Positions 12,756 through 24,296 of a stretch of 64,000 nucleotides of DNA are shown here, one piece after another. The position numbers were made by a program, and so were the translations under genes. A model generated the notes under the pieces. That model had not been told where the DNA came from. It ran no database searches and saw nothing but the letters and a program-made list of their open reading frames with translations. Numbering within the stretch: the first letter of the stretch is position 1; each line of letters begins with the position of its first letter. The stretch is from Henningerozyma blattae CBS 6284 (lineage: Eukaryota > Ascomycota > Saccharomycetes > Saccharomycetales > Saccharomycetaceae): assembly GCF_000315915.1 (NCBI RefSeq), contig NC_020186.1, positions 496,001 through 560,000 of the forward strand. Direction: 5' to 3'.

Positions 12756-15700
12756 ATGGTTTCCGATGCAAATGTGGTGAGCTCCATTGTAAAAAGCTCA
12801 AAATTATTGGTACCAAAGCCATGGACTTCTAGACCTTATGTTTTACCTTTCTTTCCATTTTATGGTACATTCTTTCAAATATATTTCACACAATATGAAA
12901 GGTATATTAAAGGGCCTGAATGGACATTTGTATATTTAGGTTCAATTATATCGTTAAATATTTTAGTCTGGTTAATACCAAACTGGAATATTAGAATTGG
13001 TGCTCAGTTTAACTATTCTAAAGCTGTATCTGTTCGTGAAGCCACTCATATATTAATTGAAACCACTCCAAATAATGGTGCTGATGGTATTACTGAAATT
13101 AATAGAGTTACTGAAGATGGTATTCAACAGATTTACTTTCAATTCCAAAAGAAGAGATTCTTATGGAATGAAAAACTACAAATTTTCTCAACTCCAACTT
13201 TCCTTATCGATGAAGAACCAAAAATTTCAGACTTTCAAAATGCTAAAGGTTTATCTGGTGACTTATCTCATTTACGTAGGTTATACGGTGAAAATATTTT
13301 CGATATTCCTGTTCCCTCGTTTTTGGAGCTATTCAAAGAGCATGCAGTTGCTCCATTATTTGTTTTCCAAATCTTTTGTGTTGCATTATGGTTACTAGAT
13401 TCTTTCTGGTACTATTCCCTATTTAATTTGTTTATGGTTGTTGCTATGGAAGGTGCTGCAGTATTTCAACGTTTAACTGCTTTAAAAGAATTTACTACAA
13501 TGGGTATTAAGCCATATCCAATTAATGTTTATAGAGATGGAAAATGGCAACTCTTGAAGACCAACGAATTATTACCAATGGATGTTGTTTCTATTACTAG
13601 AACTGCAGAAGATTCTGCCATTCCATGTGACTTAATCTTAGTTGATGGTACCTGTATTGTAAATGAAGCTATGCTTTCTGGTGAATCTACTCCATTATTG
13701 AAGGAATCTATTAAATTACGTCCAAAAGAGGACTTTTTGCAAATTGATGATATAGATAAAAATGCTGTATTACACGGTGGTACTAAAGCTTTACAAGTAA
13801 CTAAGCCAGAAACCAAAAGTGTTGTTCCATCTCCACCAGACGAAGGTGCGTTAGCTGTTGTTACTAAAACTGGGTTTGAAACTTCTCAAGGTACTTTAGT
13901 GCGTGTTATGGTTTATTCTGCTGAACGTGTTTCTGTTGATAATAAAGAAGCTTTGATGTTTATCTTATTTTTGTTGAATTTTGCTATTATCGCATCTTGG
14001 TACGTTTGGGTTGAAGGTACTAAAATGGGTAGAGTTCAATCGAAATTGATCTTAGATTGTGTTTTGATTATTACATCTGTCGTTCCACCTGAATTGCCAA
14101 TGGAATTAACTATGGCTGTTAACTCATCCTTAGCTGCCTTGGCTAAGTTCTATATTTATTGTACAGAACCATTTAGAATTCCATTAGCTGGTAGAATTGA
14201 TGTTTGTTGTTTTGATAAAACTGGTACATTAACAGGGGAAGATCTTGTGTTTGAAAGCTTAGCTGGTTTATCACCAAATCGTTCTGATATTCGTCATGCT
14301 TATTCCGCATCTGAAGCCCCAGAATCAACTGTCTTAACTGTTGGTGCTGCCCATGCTTTAGTTAGACTAGATGATGGTGAAATTGTTGGTGATCCAATGG
14401 AAAAGGCTACTTTGAAAGCTTTTGGATGGAAAGTTCAAGCAAAAGATATTGTGTCCAAACTCAATGTTGGTGATATTAAGATTCATCGTCGTTTCCAATT
14501 TTCTTCTGCGTTAAAGAGATCTGCTTCCGTTGCATCATACAAGAATAACTATTATGCAGCAGTCAAAGGTGCTCCAGAAACTATTCGTGAAAGATTAACC
14601 AATGTTCCAGAAAATTATGATGATATTTATAAATCATTCACAAGATCCGGTTCAAGAGTTCTTGCTTTGGCTTCTAAAAAATTAGGGAAATTGTCCAATT
14701 CTGCTATTGATAAATTAGATCGTGACGATGTTGAAATTCAACTAGATTTTGATGGCTTCTTAATTTTCCATTGTCCGTTGAAGGAAGATGCAATTGAAAC
14801 TATTAAGATGTTAAATGAATCCAGTCATCGTTCTGTGATGATTACTGGTGATAATCCTTTAACTGCCGTTCATGTTGCTAAGGAAGTTGCTATTGTTGAA
14901 AGAGAAACTTTAATTTTGGATGCTTCTGATAATAATCAGGAAGGGCATTTATTATTTTTCAATGTTGAAGAAACTACAAGGATCCCATTTGATACACAAG
15001 ATGCTAAGTTTAATTTGTTTGAATTATTTGAAAAATATGATATTGCAGTCACTGGCCACGCCTTGAATATTTTGAAAGGACATTCTCAATTACGTGATTT
15101 AATTCGTCACACTTGGGTTTATGCTCGTGTTTCTCCATCTCAAAAGGAATTCATTTTAAATACTATGAAAGATATGGGTTATCAAACTTTAATGTGTGGT
15201 GACGGTACTAATGATGTTGGTGCTTTAAAGCAAGCCCACGTTGGTGTTGCTTTATTGAATGGTACTGAGCAAGGTATGAAAAAAATGGCTGAACAAAATA
15301 GAAGTAAAAGTATGCAAGCTGTTTATGAAAAACAAGTTAGTTTATTTGCTAAATGGGGTCAACCAGCTCCACCTGTTCCAGCTCCAATTGCTCACTTATA
15401 TCCACCTGGTCCAAAAAATCCACATTATTTATCTGCTCTTGAAAAGAAAGGTACAGTTATCACCCAAGAAATTAGAGATAAAGTTGCCGAAGCTAATTCT
15501 AAACCTGCTGAGCCTATTAAACCTGTTGACCCTAAGAATGTTAAGCCAACTGCTGGTGACATAACTGGTTTATTAATGGCCGCTGGTGGTAATTCTGAGG
15601 AAGATGATGAAGAAGTTCCAGCTTTGAAATTAGGTGACGCATCTTGTGCTGCACCATTTACTTCTAAGTTATGTAATGTATCTGCTGTTACTAACATCAT

Positions 15701-16424
15701 CCGTCAAGGTCGTTGTGCTTTAGTTAATACTATTCAAATGTACAAAATCTTAGCATTAAACTGTTTAATCAGTGCCTACTCGTTATCAGTTATTTATTTA
15801 GCCGGGGTCAAGTTTGGTGATGGTCAAGCTACTGTTTCTGGTGTTTTATTATCTGTTTGTTTCTTAAGTATTTCGCGTGGTAAACCATTACAAAAGTTAT
15901 CCAAGCAAAGACCTCAAGCTGGTATTTTCAATATTTACATTATGGGATCAATTCTATCACAATTTGCTGTTCATATTTCTACTTTGATATACATTACAAG
16001 AGAAATCTATATTTTGGAACCAAGAGAACCACAAGTCGATTTAGAAAAGGAGTTTGCTCCATCTCTATTGAACACAGGTATTTTCATAATCCAATTAGTC
16101 CAACAAGTATCTACTTTTGCTGTAAACTATCAAGGTGAACCTTTTAGAGAAACTATCACAAAGAACAAGGGTATGTATTATGGCTTAATTGGTGTTAGTG
16201 GTTTAGCTCTAGCAGGTGCTACAGAATTCATTCCGGAATTAAATGAAGCTATGAGTTTTGTTCCTATGACTGAGGAATTTAAATTTAAATTGACTTCTGT
16301 TTTATTATTAGATTTCTTTGGTAGTTTAGGTGCTGAATATTTCTTCAAATTTTTCTTTATGGAAGACAAAGCTGCTGATATTACACATCGTCCAGAAAAG
16401 CCAGAAATTGAAATTAAATATTAA
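12756..16424 (+). CDS. SPF1: P5A-type ATPase Spf1 (ER transmembrane-helix dislocase)
   Basis: Spf1 is a P-type ATPase of the ER membrane that removes mis-inserted transmembrane helices and affects ER manganese, sterol and glycosylation homeostasis. The protein is 1222 residues (about 1215 in S. cerevisiae). It has the P5A membrane motif VPPELPMELT, the phosphorylation motif DKTGTLTGE with the aspartate at residue 487, the TGDNPLT motif and the hinge CGDGTNDVGALKQAHVGVALL. Paired N-terminal hydrophobic segments (about 25-75) and a C-terminal set of membrane helices complete the P5A layout. The proline-rich insert near residues 865-905 is typical of the family. The start codon matches the family N-terminus. 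It sits between MCM3 and the mitochondrial Hsp70 gene, as in S. cerevisiae. Confidence 0.98.
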   Translation: MVSDANVVSSIVKSSKLLVPKPWTSRPYVLPFFPFYGTFFQIYFTQYERYIKGPEWTFVYLGSIISLNILVWLIPNWNIRIGAQFNYSKAVSVREATHILIETTPNNGADGITEINRVTEDGIQQIYFQFQKKRFLWNEKLQIFSTPTFLIDEEPKISDFQNAKGLSGDLSHLRRLYGENIFDIPVPSFLELFKEHAVAPLFVFQIFCVALWLLDSFWYYSLFNLFMVVAMEGAAVFQRLTALKEFTTMGIKPYPINVYRDGKWQLLKTNELLPMDVVSITRTAEDSAIPCDLILVDGTCIVNEAMLSGESTPLLKESIKLRPKEDFLQIDDIDKNAVLHGGTKALQVTKPETKSVVPSPPDEGALAVVTKTGFETSQGTLVRVMVYSAERVSVDNKEALMFILFLLNFAIIASWYVWVEGTKMGRVQSKLILDCVLIITSVVPPELPMELTMAVNSSLAALAKFYIYCTEPFRIPLAGRIDVCCFDKTGTLTGEDLVFESLAGLSPNRSDIRHAYSASEAPESTVLTVGAAHALVRLDDGEIVGDPMEKATLKAFGWKVQAKDIVSKLNVGDIKIHRRFQFSSALKRSASVASYKNNYYAAVKGAPETIRERLTNVPENYDDIYKSFTRSGSRVLALASKKLGKLSNSAIDKLDRDDVEIQLDFDGFLIFHCPLKEDAIETIKMLNESSHRSVMITGDNPLTAVHVAKEVAIVERETLILDASDNNQEGHLLFFNVEETTRIPFDTQDAKFNLFELFEKYDIAVTGHALNILKGHSQLRDLIRHTWVYARVSPSQKEFILNTMKDMGYQTLMCGDGTNDVGALKQAHVGVALLNGTEQGMKKMAEQNRSKSMQAVYEKQVSLFAKWGQPAPPVPAPIAHLYPPGPKNPHYLSALEKKGTVITQEIRDKVAEANSKPAEPIKPVDPKNVKPTAGDITGLLMAAGGNSEEDDEEVPALKLGDASCAAPFTSKLCNVSAVTNIIRQGRCALVNTIQMYKILALNCLISAYSLSVIYLAGVKFGDGQATVSGVLLSVCFLSISRGKPLQKLSKQRPQAGIFNIYIMGSILSQFAVHISTLIYITREIYILEPREPQVDLEKEFAPSLLNTGIFIIQLVQQVSTFAVNYQGEPFRETITKNKGMYYGLIGVSGLALAGATEFIPELNEAMSFVPMTEEFKFKLTSVLLLDFFGSLGAEYFFKFFFMEDKAADITHRPEKPEIEIKY

Positions 16425-17140
16425 AGAATTCATATTTCTCATTAAGTCATTAAGGAGCAATCTTACATATTACGATTTCTCAAGAATTACAGAACATGAT
16501 AAACGATTGTTTTTTTTCTTATTATCTTTGTTACATATTATATTAATGTAGTGCTCTTTTATTTCTTCTCTTTATATATATAAAAGACCTATAAACTCAA
16601 TATTTTTACTATTTTACCACATTGTTATTTTTTTAAAGTATAAGCTTGTGACTACTAGATATTAATGTTGATATCTCTTTGGATATATTCTATTGAAATT
16701 TATTCATAATGCCTTTACCCAGATATTTTTGAAATATATAGTTTAATTTGGTGAATTGCATTCACGTGATAGTCCGGGTAAGGAAAATTGCCACCGTTCA
16801 TGAGGGATCATGTCGGAAGTCGATCACGAGTAAGATAGCCGTGGGAAATTTATATTCTACGGATTCAACCTTTGAACAATTAGAATTAAGTGTGATTTTG
16901 AAGTATTTTAAAAAAACAATTATAAGGTCAATTGTTCTCCCATTAGATCATAAAAACTTTCTCCTTTTTTCTGATAAACTCTAAAAGGGATAAGATTTGT
17001 TCTGAGAAGTTTGCAAAAACTATCTATAGAAAATTACATTGTATTATTAACTGGACCCTCCTATAAAAAGGTATTCGATAAGAACGTTTCTAAATTAAAA
17101 TTATAAACTCCTATACAAAAGAATTCTAAAAAGTTTAATA
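16425..17140. other. SPF1-SSC1 intergenic region
   Basis: This is the 3' UTR of SPF1 followed by the SSC1 promoter. The promoter holds a compact set of motifs: CACGTG (Cbf1) at 16763-16768, CGGGTAA (Reb1, reversed) at 16775-16781 and TTGCCACC (8 of 9 bases of a PACE element) at 16788-16795, then a TATAAAA near 17062. No other gene is seen. Confidence 0.55.
16763..16795. promoter_or_regulatory. SSC1 promoter motif cluster (Cbf1, Reb1, PACE-like)
   Basis: Three recognisable sites lie within 33 bases: CACGTG, CGGGTAA and TTGCCACC, about 350-380 bases upstream of SSC1. The motifs are seen; factor binding is inferred from yeast consensus sequences. Confidence 0.5.
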
Positions 17141-19099
17141 ATGTTGGCTGCTAAGAATTTACTACGTAATAACAATACTGCCATTTCTAAATCTTTAAGA
17201 TTGGCAACTCGTTTCCAATCTACCAAGGTTCAAGGTTCAGTTATTGGTATCGATTTGGGTACCACTAACTCAGCCGTTGCTGTTATGGAAGGTAAGGTTC
17301 CAAGAATTATTGAAAACGCTGAAGGTTCTAGAACCACTCCATCTGTTGTTGCTTTCAATAAGGATGGTGAAAGATTAGTTGGTATTCCAGCTAAACGTCA
17401 AGCTGTCGTTAACCCTGAAAATACCTTGTTTGCTACTAAACGTTTGATTGGTCGTCGTTTCGAAGATGCCGAAGTTCAAAGAGATATCAAACAAGTTCCA
17501 TATAAGATTGTTAAGCACTCTAATGGTGACGCTTGGGTTGAAGCTTTAGGTGAAACTTATTCTCCAGCTCAAATTGGTGGTTTCGTTTTAAACAAAATGA
17601 AGGAAACTGCTGAAGCCTTCTTGGGTAAAAGCGCTAAGAATGCAGTTGTTACTGTTCCTGCTTACTTTAATGACTCTCAAAGACAAGCTACTAAAGATGC
17701 TGGTCAAATTGTTGGTTTAAATGTTTTACGTGTTGTTAACGAACCAACTGCCGCAGCTTTGGCTTACGGTTTAGAAAAGTCTGATTCTAAGGTTGTCGCT
17801 GTTTTCGATTTAGGTGGTGGTACTTTTGATATTTCCATCTTGGATATTGATAACGGTGTCTTCGAAGTTAAATCTACCAATGGTGATACTCATTTAGGTG
17901 GTGAAGATTTCGATATTTATTTATTGAGAGAAATTGTTGCCCGTTTCAAGAAGGAATCTGGTATTGATTTAGAAAATGACCGTATGGCAATTCAAAGAAT
18001 CAGAGAAGCCGCAGAAAAAGCCAAGATTGAATTATCTTCTACCGTTTCTACAGATATTAACTTGCCATTTATTACAGCCGATGCTTCTGGTCCAAAGCAT
18101 ATTAACATGAAGTTTTCTAGAGCTCAATTCGAAACTTTGACTGAACCATTAGTTAAGAGAACAGTTGATCCAGTTAAGAAAGCTTTGAAGGATGCTGGTT
18201 TATCTACCTCAGACATTTCCGAAGTTCTATTGGTCGGTGGTATGTCCAGAATGCCAAAGGTTGTTGAAACTGTTAAGCAATTGTTTGGTAAAGAACCATC
18301 AAAGGCTGTCAATCCAGATGAAGCTGTTGCTATTGGTGCTGCCATTCAAGGTGCAGTTTTATCCGGTGAAGTCACTGATGTTTTATTATTAGATGTTACT
18401 CCATTATCTTTAGGTATTGAAACTTTGGGTGGTGTCTTCACAAGATTAATTCCAAGAAACACTACTATTCCAACCAAGAAATCTCAAGTATTTTCAACTG
18501 CTGCTGCCGGTCAAACTTCTGTTGAAATCAGAGTTTTCCAAGGTGAAAGAGAATTGGTTAGAGATAACAAGTTGATTGGTAACTTTACTTTGTCTGGTAT
18601 TCCACCAGCTCCAAAGGGTGTTCCACAAATTGAAGTTACTTTTGATATTGATGCCGATGGTATTATTAACGTTTCTGCAAAGGACAAGGCCAGTAACAAG
18701 GACGCTTCTATTACTGTTGCTGGTTCTTCCGGTCTATCTGAAAATGAAATTGAACAAATGGTTAACGATGCTGAAAAATTCAAGTCACAAGATGAAGCTA
18801 GAAAGAAGTCTATCGAAAGTGCTAACAGAGCTGACCAATTGGCAAATGACACTGAAGCCTCTTTGAAGGAATTCGAAGCTAAGGTCGACAAGGTCGAAGC
18901 TCAAAAGGTTAAGGATCAAGTCACTGCATTGAAAGAATTAGTTGCTAGAGTTCAATCTGGTGAAGAAGTTGATGCAGAAACTTTGAAGACTAAGACTGAA
19001 GAATTACAAACTTCCTCCATGAAATTGTTCGAACAAATCTACAAGAACAATAATAACACATCAAGCTCAAGTGATGCTAACAATGAAACCAAAGAATAA
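17141..19099 (+). CDS. SSC1: Mitochondrial matrix Hsp70 (mortalin), import motor
   Basis: Ssc1 is the ATP-driven core of the presequence translocase-associated motor and folds proteins in the mitochondrial matrix. The 652-residue protein (654 in S. cerevisiae) starts with a basic presequence (about 1-25, cleavage probably near RFQSTKVQ). The Hsp70 ATPase domain follows, with [20 protein letters not shown] and [10 protein letters not shown], then the substrate-binding domain and a short Asn/Ser-rich tail. Almost the whole sequence can be aligned to SSC1 from memory, more closely than to the specialised duplicate ECM10, although the position next to SPF1 is that of ECM10. Both derive from one ancestral gene. 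Codon bias indicates strong expression. Confidence 0.98.
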   Translation: MLAAKNLLRNNNTAISKSLRLATRFQSTKVQGSVIGIDLGTTNSAVAVMEGKVPRIIENAEGSRTTPSVVAFNKDGERLVGIPAKRQAVVNPENTLFATKRLIGRRFEDAEVQRDIKQVPYKIVKHSNGDAWVEALGETYSPAQIGGFVLNKMKETAEAFLGKSAKNAVVTVPAYFNDSQRQATKDAGQIVGLNVLRVVNEPTAAALAYGLEKSDSKVVAVFDLGGGTFDISILDIDNGVFEVKSTNGDTHLGGEDFDIYLLREIVARFKKESGIDLENDRMAIQRIREAAEKAKIELSSTVSTDINLPFITADASGPKHINMKFSRAQFETLTEPLVKRTVDPVKKALKDAGLSTSDISEVLLVGGMSRMPKVVETVKQLFGKEPSKAVNPDEAVAIGAAIQGAVLSGEVTDVLLLDVTPLSLGIETLGGVFTRLIPRNTTIPTKKSQVFSTAAAGQTSVEIRVFQGERELVRDNKLIGNFTLSGIPPAPKGVPQIEVTFDIDADGIINVSAKDKASNKDASITVAGSSGLSENEIEQMVNDAEKFKSQDEARKKSIESANRADQLANDTEASLKEFEAKVDKVEAQKVKDQVTALKELVARVQSGEEVDAETLKTKTEELQTSSMKLFEQIYKNNNNTSSSSDANNETKE

Positions 19100-20326
19100 T
19101 TCTTTTAATGACATTTCTTAAAAAAAAAACCTATAAAATAATCTAATATTTTGCATCTTGTTTTCTTTACATTTTATACTTACTATTTTAAAATTATTCA
19201 TGTATATAGTCAAAATAATGGTACTGATAGTAATGTTGTTTCCTTTAGAGACAAAAGTACATTTTTAAAATATTTTATTAAAGATTTATTTTTTGTTTTT
19301 ATATATTTCTTGTTTATATATTTTATGGATAGAACCTATTTTAAACCAAAATATAAATAAAAAAAGTTAAATAATAAAACTGCCAACTATATTGAAAATT
19401 TACATGTCAAACCTAATGTAGAGTATTATTCAACAGTATGTACATTAAATTAAATTTCACTTGGTTAACAAGGTTGACACTAATGCCATCTTATCAATGT
19501 TATTACTTTAATTTGTTCCAAAAGGTAATGACTTCAAATTTTTAAAAAGATTTCAAGAAAAATCATGTTGATTTAATTATAACAGCTGAATTTATCCATT
19601 ATACTGGATGGAATAACTTTTAACAAGAAGCAAGGAAAAAGCTAAGGCAAAAATGGTAAATTCGAAATATAGGGTTACGTGTAACTTATTGCTGTTGAAT
19701 TTTTTTAAATAGGTAAAATTATTTTAGATTACTCTTATTCTGCTTGTGACTTCCGACCATATTAAAAACAACAAGAACTTAATATTCTTAATTCCTTCAT
19801 GCAAATTTATATGTATATTGAAAATACAGTTTTAGATGCAAAATAGCATGGTAAGCATATTTAGTTCGTGTTAAATATGGAAAAAAAATCCCACCTTTAG
19901 GGACAGCAGCCAACAATTCTTTAAAAATTAACCTATAAGCTACCCTAAATTAACCTTCAAGTTATTTCTAACTATACTATAAAGTTGAAAGTGCCAAATA
20001 AATAATTTAATATTTTGGATTGTTCCAGGCATATTGTCAACCATTTCTCGGTTGGTTTTAATAAACCTTTCCCTATTGTGTATATTTAATTTCAAGTGAA
20101 AAAAAAAAAAAACTATTTAAGGCGGACGTTTTTTTAAGAATTCTATTTTCAAAGGGAGAATGCTTTCCTCAAAAAAGTTCCCTCTAAGAAATTTAACCAA
20201 AAATATATTTGCTCAAGTAAATCAAATATACTAAAGTAAAATATTTCAGAATTTATATATCATTTCTATATAGAATTTATCTTGTTTAATTCAATTCTTT
20301 AACTTCTTATCATTAACAAAAATTCA
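19100..20326. other. SSC1 downstream region with a methyltransferase relic
   Basis: This is the SSC1 3' region, then AT-rich sequence that includes the decayed methyltransferase copy at 19524-19750, then the upstream region of the methyltransferase pseudogene, which has an A12 run near 20100. This is the start of a synteny breakpoint zone. Confidence 0.55.
19524..19750 (+). pseudogene. Strongly decayed copy of the neighbouring methyltransferase
   Basis: Translated across frames, this stretch gives GNDFKFLKK..., VDLIITAEFIHYTGWN and GKIILDYSYSA. They line up in order with SGEDFQFLGKDF, VDMITAAECVHYIGFD and DKISLDYFYSA of the methyltransferase pseudogene at 20327-21187. Stops and indels interrupt it throughout, and the SAM-binding N-terminal part is not visible. 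It is best read as an older tandem duplicate in advanced decay. Confidence 0.6.
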
Positions 20327-21187
20327 ATGTCACAATTTTCTGAAAAAGATTTCGATGCTATTAATTATGCTGACTTCCGTCCAACTTATTCAATTGAGTT
20401 TTATAAAAAATAAATGAGTATCATGAGGGTGAAAAGAATCTCTTGATTGATGTTGGCTGTGGTCCAGGTACTGCTACGTTGCAATTAGTCGATTTGTTGA
20501 AATTTCAAAAAACTATTGGTACTGATATTTCCAAACCTATGGTCGATGGTGGTAATAGTTTGAAAAAAAAGATGCTAATGTAGAATTTTTGGTTTCTAGT
20601 GGTGAAGATTTCCAATTTTTAGGAAAAGATTTCAATGCAAAAAAAGTTGATATGATTACAGCCGCTGAATGTGTTCATTATATTGGATTTGATATTTTCC
20701 AAGAAAATTGCTGGAAAAATCTAAGAAAAAACGGTACTTTGGCTATTTGGGGTTACGTCAATCCAACTATTGCTGGATACCCAAAGGTGGATAAGATTTC
20801 CCTTGATTATTTTTATTCTGCTGATATAAGTTTGGACCTTATTGGCATCAGCCAGGTGGAAAAATCATTAGTAATCTATTACAAGATTGCAAATGGGATG
20901 AAACCAAATACAAAGATATTAAAAATGTTGTTATGTACGCAAGAGATTATGGTAAAGGTGTTAATGAAGATAAATTGTACTTCAGTTGCCCTTCAACTCC
21001 AGAAGGATTAAGACGTTATTTCACTACAACAAGTTTCTATCATGGGTGGAAGAAAGATAATCCAAATGAAAAAGATCTAAGTGAATCATTTTTGGAAGAA
21101 GTATTGGCCGCTTGTCCTGATTTAAAAGCTGACTCAAAAGTCCAAATTGTATTTGATACTTTTTATATGCTTGCCAGAGCAATTTAA
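20327..21187 (+). pseudogene. Trans-aconitate methyltransferase-like gene, three frameshifts
   Basis: Joined across frames this matches the small SAM-dependent methyltransferases Tmt1 (YER175C) and Crg1 of S. cerevisiae, which methylate trans-aconitate and related acids. The start (MSQFSEKDFDAINYADFRP), SAM motif I (VDVGCGPGTATLQL), the MITAAECVHYI segment, GTLAIWGY and the C-terminal FDTFYMLARAI are all recognisable, and length is near the usual 300 residues. The frame breaks three times: in the A run at about 20405-20410, in the A run at about 20563-20570, and near 20825-20832. Two breaks lie in homopolymers and could be sequencing errors. The third does not, and a decayed sister copy lies just upstream, so loss of function is likelier. 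Confidence 0.85.
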
Positions 21188-21910
21188 AAAAGAAAAATAA
21201 TTTGTGTCATTTTAAGTCACACCAATCTTTTTCCTTTTTTTCTTGTTTTATAATATCTATATTTTTTAAATAATCTAAACTTTATCTTTATTTTTTACTT
21301 AATATTATCTGCCTATGGTTGTATTGCCCATATCTTACTTTTAGCTTTGTTCTTTAATCTATTTATTTCGCCATTCATTTTTTTGGTCTTAAATTAAGAA
21401 TCCTGTAAATATGTAAGATTCAGTTAAGCAGGACATATCAAGAACCAATCCAATAGAACAATAAACTGGACTATCTATTCAATGGATGCAAAATATCGAG
21501 ACCTCAAAGGTGATGTCTCAATATTAAACCAGCGAAAAATCTATTATATTTTTGTGATAGTCTACAAGAGACACCATGAGGAAAAGTATTTCATCTTGGA
21601 GGGGCTAATATAGCAATAATTATTGTTTCTTTTCACATGATTAGGTATATTCTGCCAATGCATTCCTTTACCTTTTTTTTTAATTACTTAATCCTTGGCT
21701 TAAAGAAAGATGGCACATACAATTTAATTCTAATTGGTTATTTGTTTATAACAATATACCTTGAGGCAAAAAACAATGCCACAATATTTAGTTTTAATTG
21801 AATCATTATATGCTGCAGCCTATTCTTTTTTTATATCACTACATTATGTGGTACAACCAGGGCTCACAACCTCAATAGGTAAAAAATTTCAAAAAAATAA
21901 ACTTTAAATG
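21188..21910. other. Intergenic, pseudogene to tRNA-Glu
   Basis: No ORF is seen. Near the tRNA, at 21858-21871, is a minus-strand 14-mer resembling the complement of the initiator tRNA anticodon stem-loop (see findings). T runs just 3' of the tRNA (about 21883-21900, minus strand) can serve as the Pol III terminator. Confidence 0.5.
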
Positions 21911-21982
21911 CTCCGATACGGGGAGTCGAACCCCGGTCTCCACGGTGAAAGCGTGATGTGATAGCCGTTACACTATATCGGA
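21911..21982 (-). tRNA. tRNA-Glu (UUC)
   Basis: The 72-base gene, read on the minus strand, begins TCCGATATAGTG and ends CGTATCGGAG. The seven-base acceptor stem TCCGATA/TATCGGA is perfect. The anticodon loop is CTTTCAC with anticodon TTC, and the T arm contains GGTTCGACTCC (B box). It appears identical or nearly so to S. cerevisiae tRNA-Glu(UUC). There is no intron. Confidence 0.98.
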
Positions 21983-23285
21983 ATAGTAATCATGAAAAAA
22001 ATAAATTATACATAAACATGATGAATAACCTGGATAGTGAATCAATATTATATGGTGTTTATAGCACATTGATAAGTTTGATATAGAAACAAAGGCAAAT
22101 ATTTGTTAGTATTAAGTATATGTTGTAATAACTGACTAGTTAGGAATGAGTAATATATATAGAGGTAATCAAAATACTTTTACAAAGCGCATATGTTAAT
22201 AATTATTTCAACACAACATAATAATATGATGCTATTTCAAACTATATTTAAACTGGTTTCATTTTTGTTTAAATAGCCCATTTATTTGAGTAGTATAAAA
22301 ACTAAGCTTTTCTAATTTATACTTTATATCTAAGATATATCATAAAATCTATAATAGATAGTGATACTTCTAGTGTTATCAAGAAAGCCTGACAACATAG
22401 AGTTAGATAACATTATAGTGATAAAAGTGGGAATATCCAGTACAATCGTTGCAACTAAATATAGAACGGTATTTAACAATTTGGAATTTTAAATTACCTT
22501 CAAAAAAAACTTGAATCATTTTTTTAAAAATATATATTCTGAATTAAACACAAATCCATGCTGTGAGCCTGCTTATCATAAATAGTTAACCCTATTTTCT
22601 TTTATATGTATTTAAACAAAGTATAGCATAAACCTAGCGTTAAGTAGAATAATAATATATCATATATTCTGGAATTGAACATTTATTTTTAGAGAAGTTC
22701 TTATTCTTTTTATGACATTCTTGTAAACGTAATTTTTTTTCACTAAAAAACACAAACTAATGAAAACAACTAATTATCACTACATATAAAAAATTATTCT
22801 AAAAAGAGATATCCTAATCAATTTTCAAGCATTTTAACTCCATTTTATTTTTACAACATTATATCCCACTATATGTTTGAAAATATTTCTTTGTTGCCAT
22901 AAATAAAATTAATAAACTTCTCCTATAGCAATGATATATCATCATAGGTATATCTTATATCTTTTAATCTCAAATGACACTACATTTTTCCAATGGAGAA
23001 AATTTATTTAGTTAGAATATTTATTGAGAATATATATTTTATTTACATATATAAAAAAAAAAATAAGCATGGAAGTTTAGAGAGGAGAGCAGTTAGAAAG
23101 AAAAAAATTTTTTTTTTTTGTTTTTGTTCATGAATATGAAAGAATAGTATGAATATGAGGGTTGAATCATCCTCTTTTACAATAGAATATTAGTAGACAA
23201 AATAAATCATGCTTAATCCAGCTTAAATTAGGAAAAGTTGATGCTTTTTTTTAATAATTGAATGAGCCAAAAAAATTTTTTATTT
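21983..23285. other. Intergenic, tRNA-Glu to LSC1 3' end
   Basis: This is 1.3 kb of very AT-rich sequence with no credible ORF. A TGTTGTA at 22121 could suggest an LTR edge but has no matching partner. The LSC1 3' UTR lies at the right end. It forms part of the breakpoint between the YEL-like and YOR-like blocks. Confidence 0.5.
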
Positions 23286-24296
23286 TTATTTTTGTTCTTC
23301 AAATTTGGCAACCAAAGCCTTACCTAATCTACCTGGAGAATCCACAACAGCAACACCTACATCAGCCAAAGCCTTCTTCTTAGAGGCAGCATCAGTACCG
23401 GAACCTTCCACAATAGCACCACTGTGACCCATTCTAACACCTTTCATTTGACCAGCAACAGTACCAGCAATGAATGAAGCAACAGGCTTTGGATTTGGTA
23501 AAGAAAAGTTGTATTCCTTCAAGAAATCAGCAGCTTCTAATTCTGCAGTACCACCAATTTCACCCAATAGAATGATACCTTTAGTATCTGGGTCTCTCAT
23601 AAAGACTTTTAATACGTCGATGAAATCGGAACCTGGGAAGGCATCACCACCAATACCAACGACCAAACTTTGACCCAAGTTAGTTAAAGTGGTTTGTTGG
23701 ACGGCTTCATAAGTTAAAGTACCTGATTTGGAAACAATACCGATTTTCCCTTGTTTGAAAATAGTGGTTGGTTGAATACCAATTCTAACCTTGGAGTTTG
23801 GATTCAAGATACCTGGACAATTTGGACCTACCAATCTTGTCTTTGTTTGAGATTTCAACATTTCACTGATATATAACATATCGTGTTGTGGGATACCTTC
23901 GGTGATACAAACAGCCAATGGGATTTCAGCTTCAATGGCTTCTTTGATAGAAGCAGCAGCCAAAGGTGGTGGAACAAATATACCAGTGGCATTAGCACCG
24001 GTTTCCTTGATAGCTTCTTCGACAGTGGCAAAGACTGGTCTTTCAAGATGCAATTGACCGGCTTTTTTAGGGTTAGTACCACCGACAATGTTGGTACCAT
24101 ATTCTAAGGACAATTTAGCATGGAATGTGGCTTGTTTACCAGTGAAACCTTGCAATATAACTTTTGTAGATGGAGGCAATAATAAATTCTTGATGGTTTC
24201 ATCATATGGAATGGCAGGTCTTGAAAAAGAACGAGAAATAACTTTGGAAGTTAAAGTGGAAGATGACTTCAAGGCAGAAGTAGTGGTTCTCAACAT
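23286..24296 (-). CDS. LSC1: Succinyl-CoA ligase alpha subunit, mitochondrial
   Basis: Lsc1 pairs with Lsc2 to convert succinyl-CoA to succinate with nucleotide triphosphate formation in the TCA cycle. The 336-residue protein (about 329 in S. cerevisiae) begins with a Ser/Thr/Arg-rich mitochondrial presequence (about 1-27). It has the CoA-binding Rossmann region ([16 protein letters not shown]), the VGPNCPGI motif and the phosphohistidine loop GHSGAIVEG with the histidine at about residue 291. It is divergent from RUP1, and LSC1-RUP1-IDH2 keeps the order of S. cerevisiae YOR142-YOR138-YOR136 with the intervening genes missing. The ATG at 24296 yields the presequence and is well supported. Confidence 0.97.
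   Translation of the reverse strand: MLRTTTSALKSSSTLTSKVISRSFSRPAIPYDETIKNLLLPPSTKVILQGFTGKQATFHAKLSLEYGTNIVGGTNPKKAGQLHLERPVFATVEEAIKETGANATGIFVPPPLAAASIKEAIEAEIPLAVCITEGIPQHDMLYISEMLKSQTKTRLVGPNCPGILNPNSKVRIGIQPTTIFKQGKIGIVSKSGTLTYEAVQQTTLTNLGQSLVVGIGGDAFPGSDFIDVLKVFMRDPDTKGIILLGEIGGTAELEAADFLKEYNFSLPNPKPVASFIAGTVAGQMKGVRMGHSGAIVEGSGTDAASKKKALADVGVAVVDSPGRLGKALVAKFEEQK

Noticed and set aside
22121..22400. TGTTGTA start of a possible second LTR near tRNA-Glu
   Set aside because: No matching inverted terminus, no promoter-like core in the right place and no target duplication.
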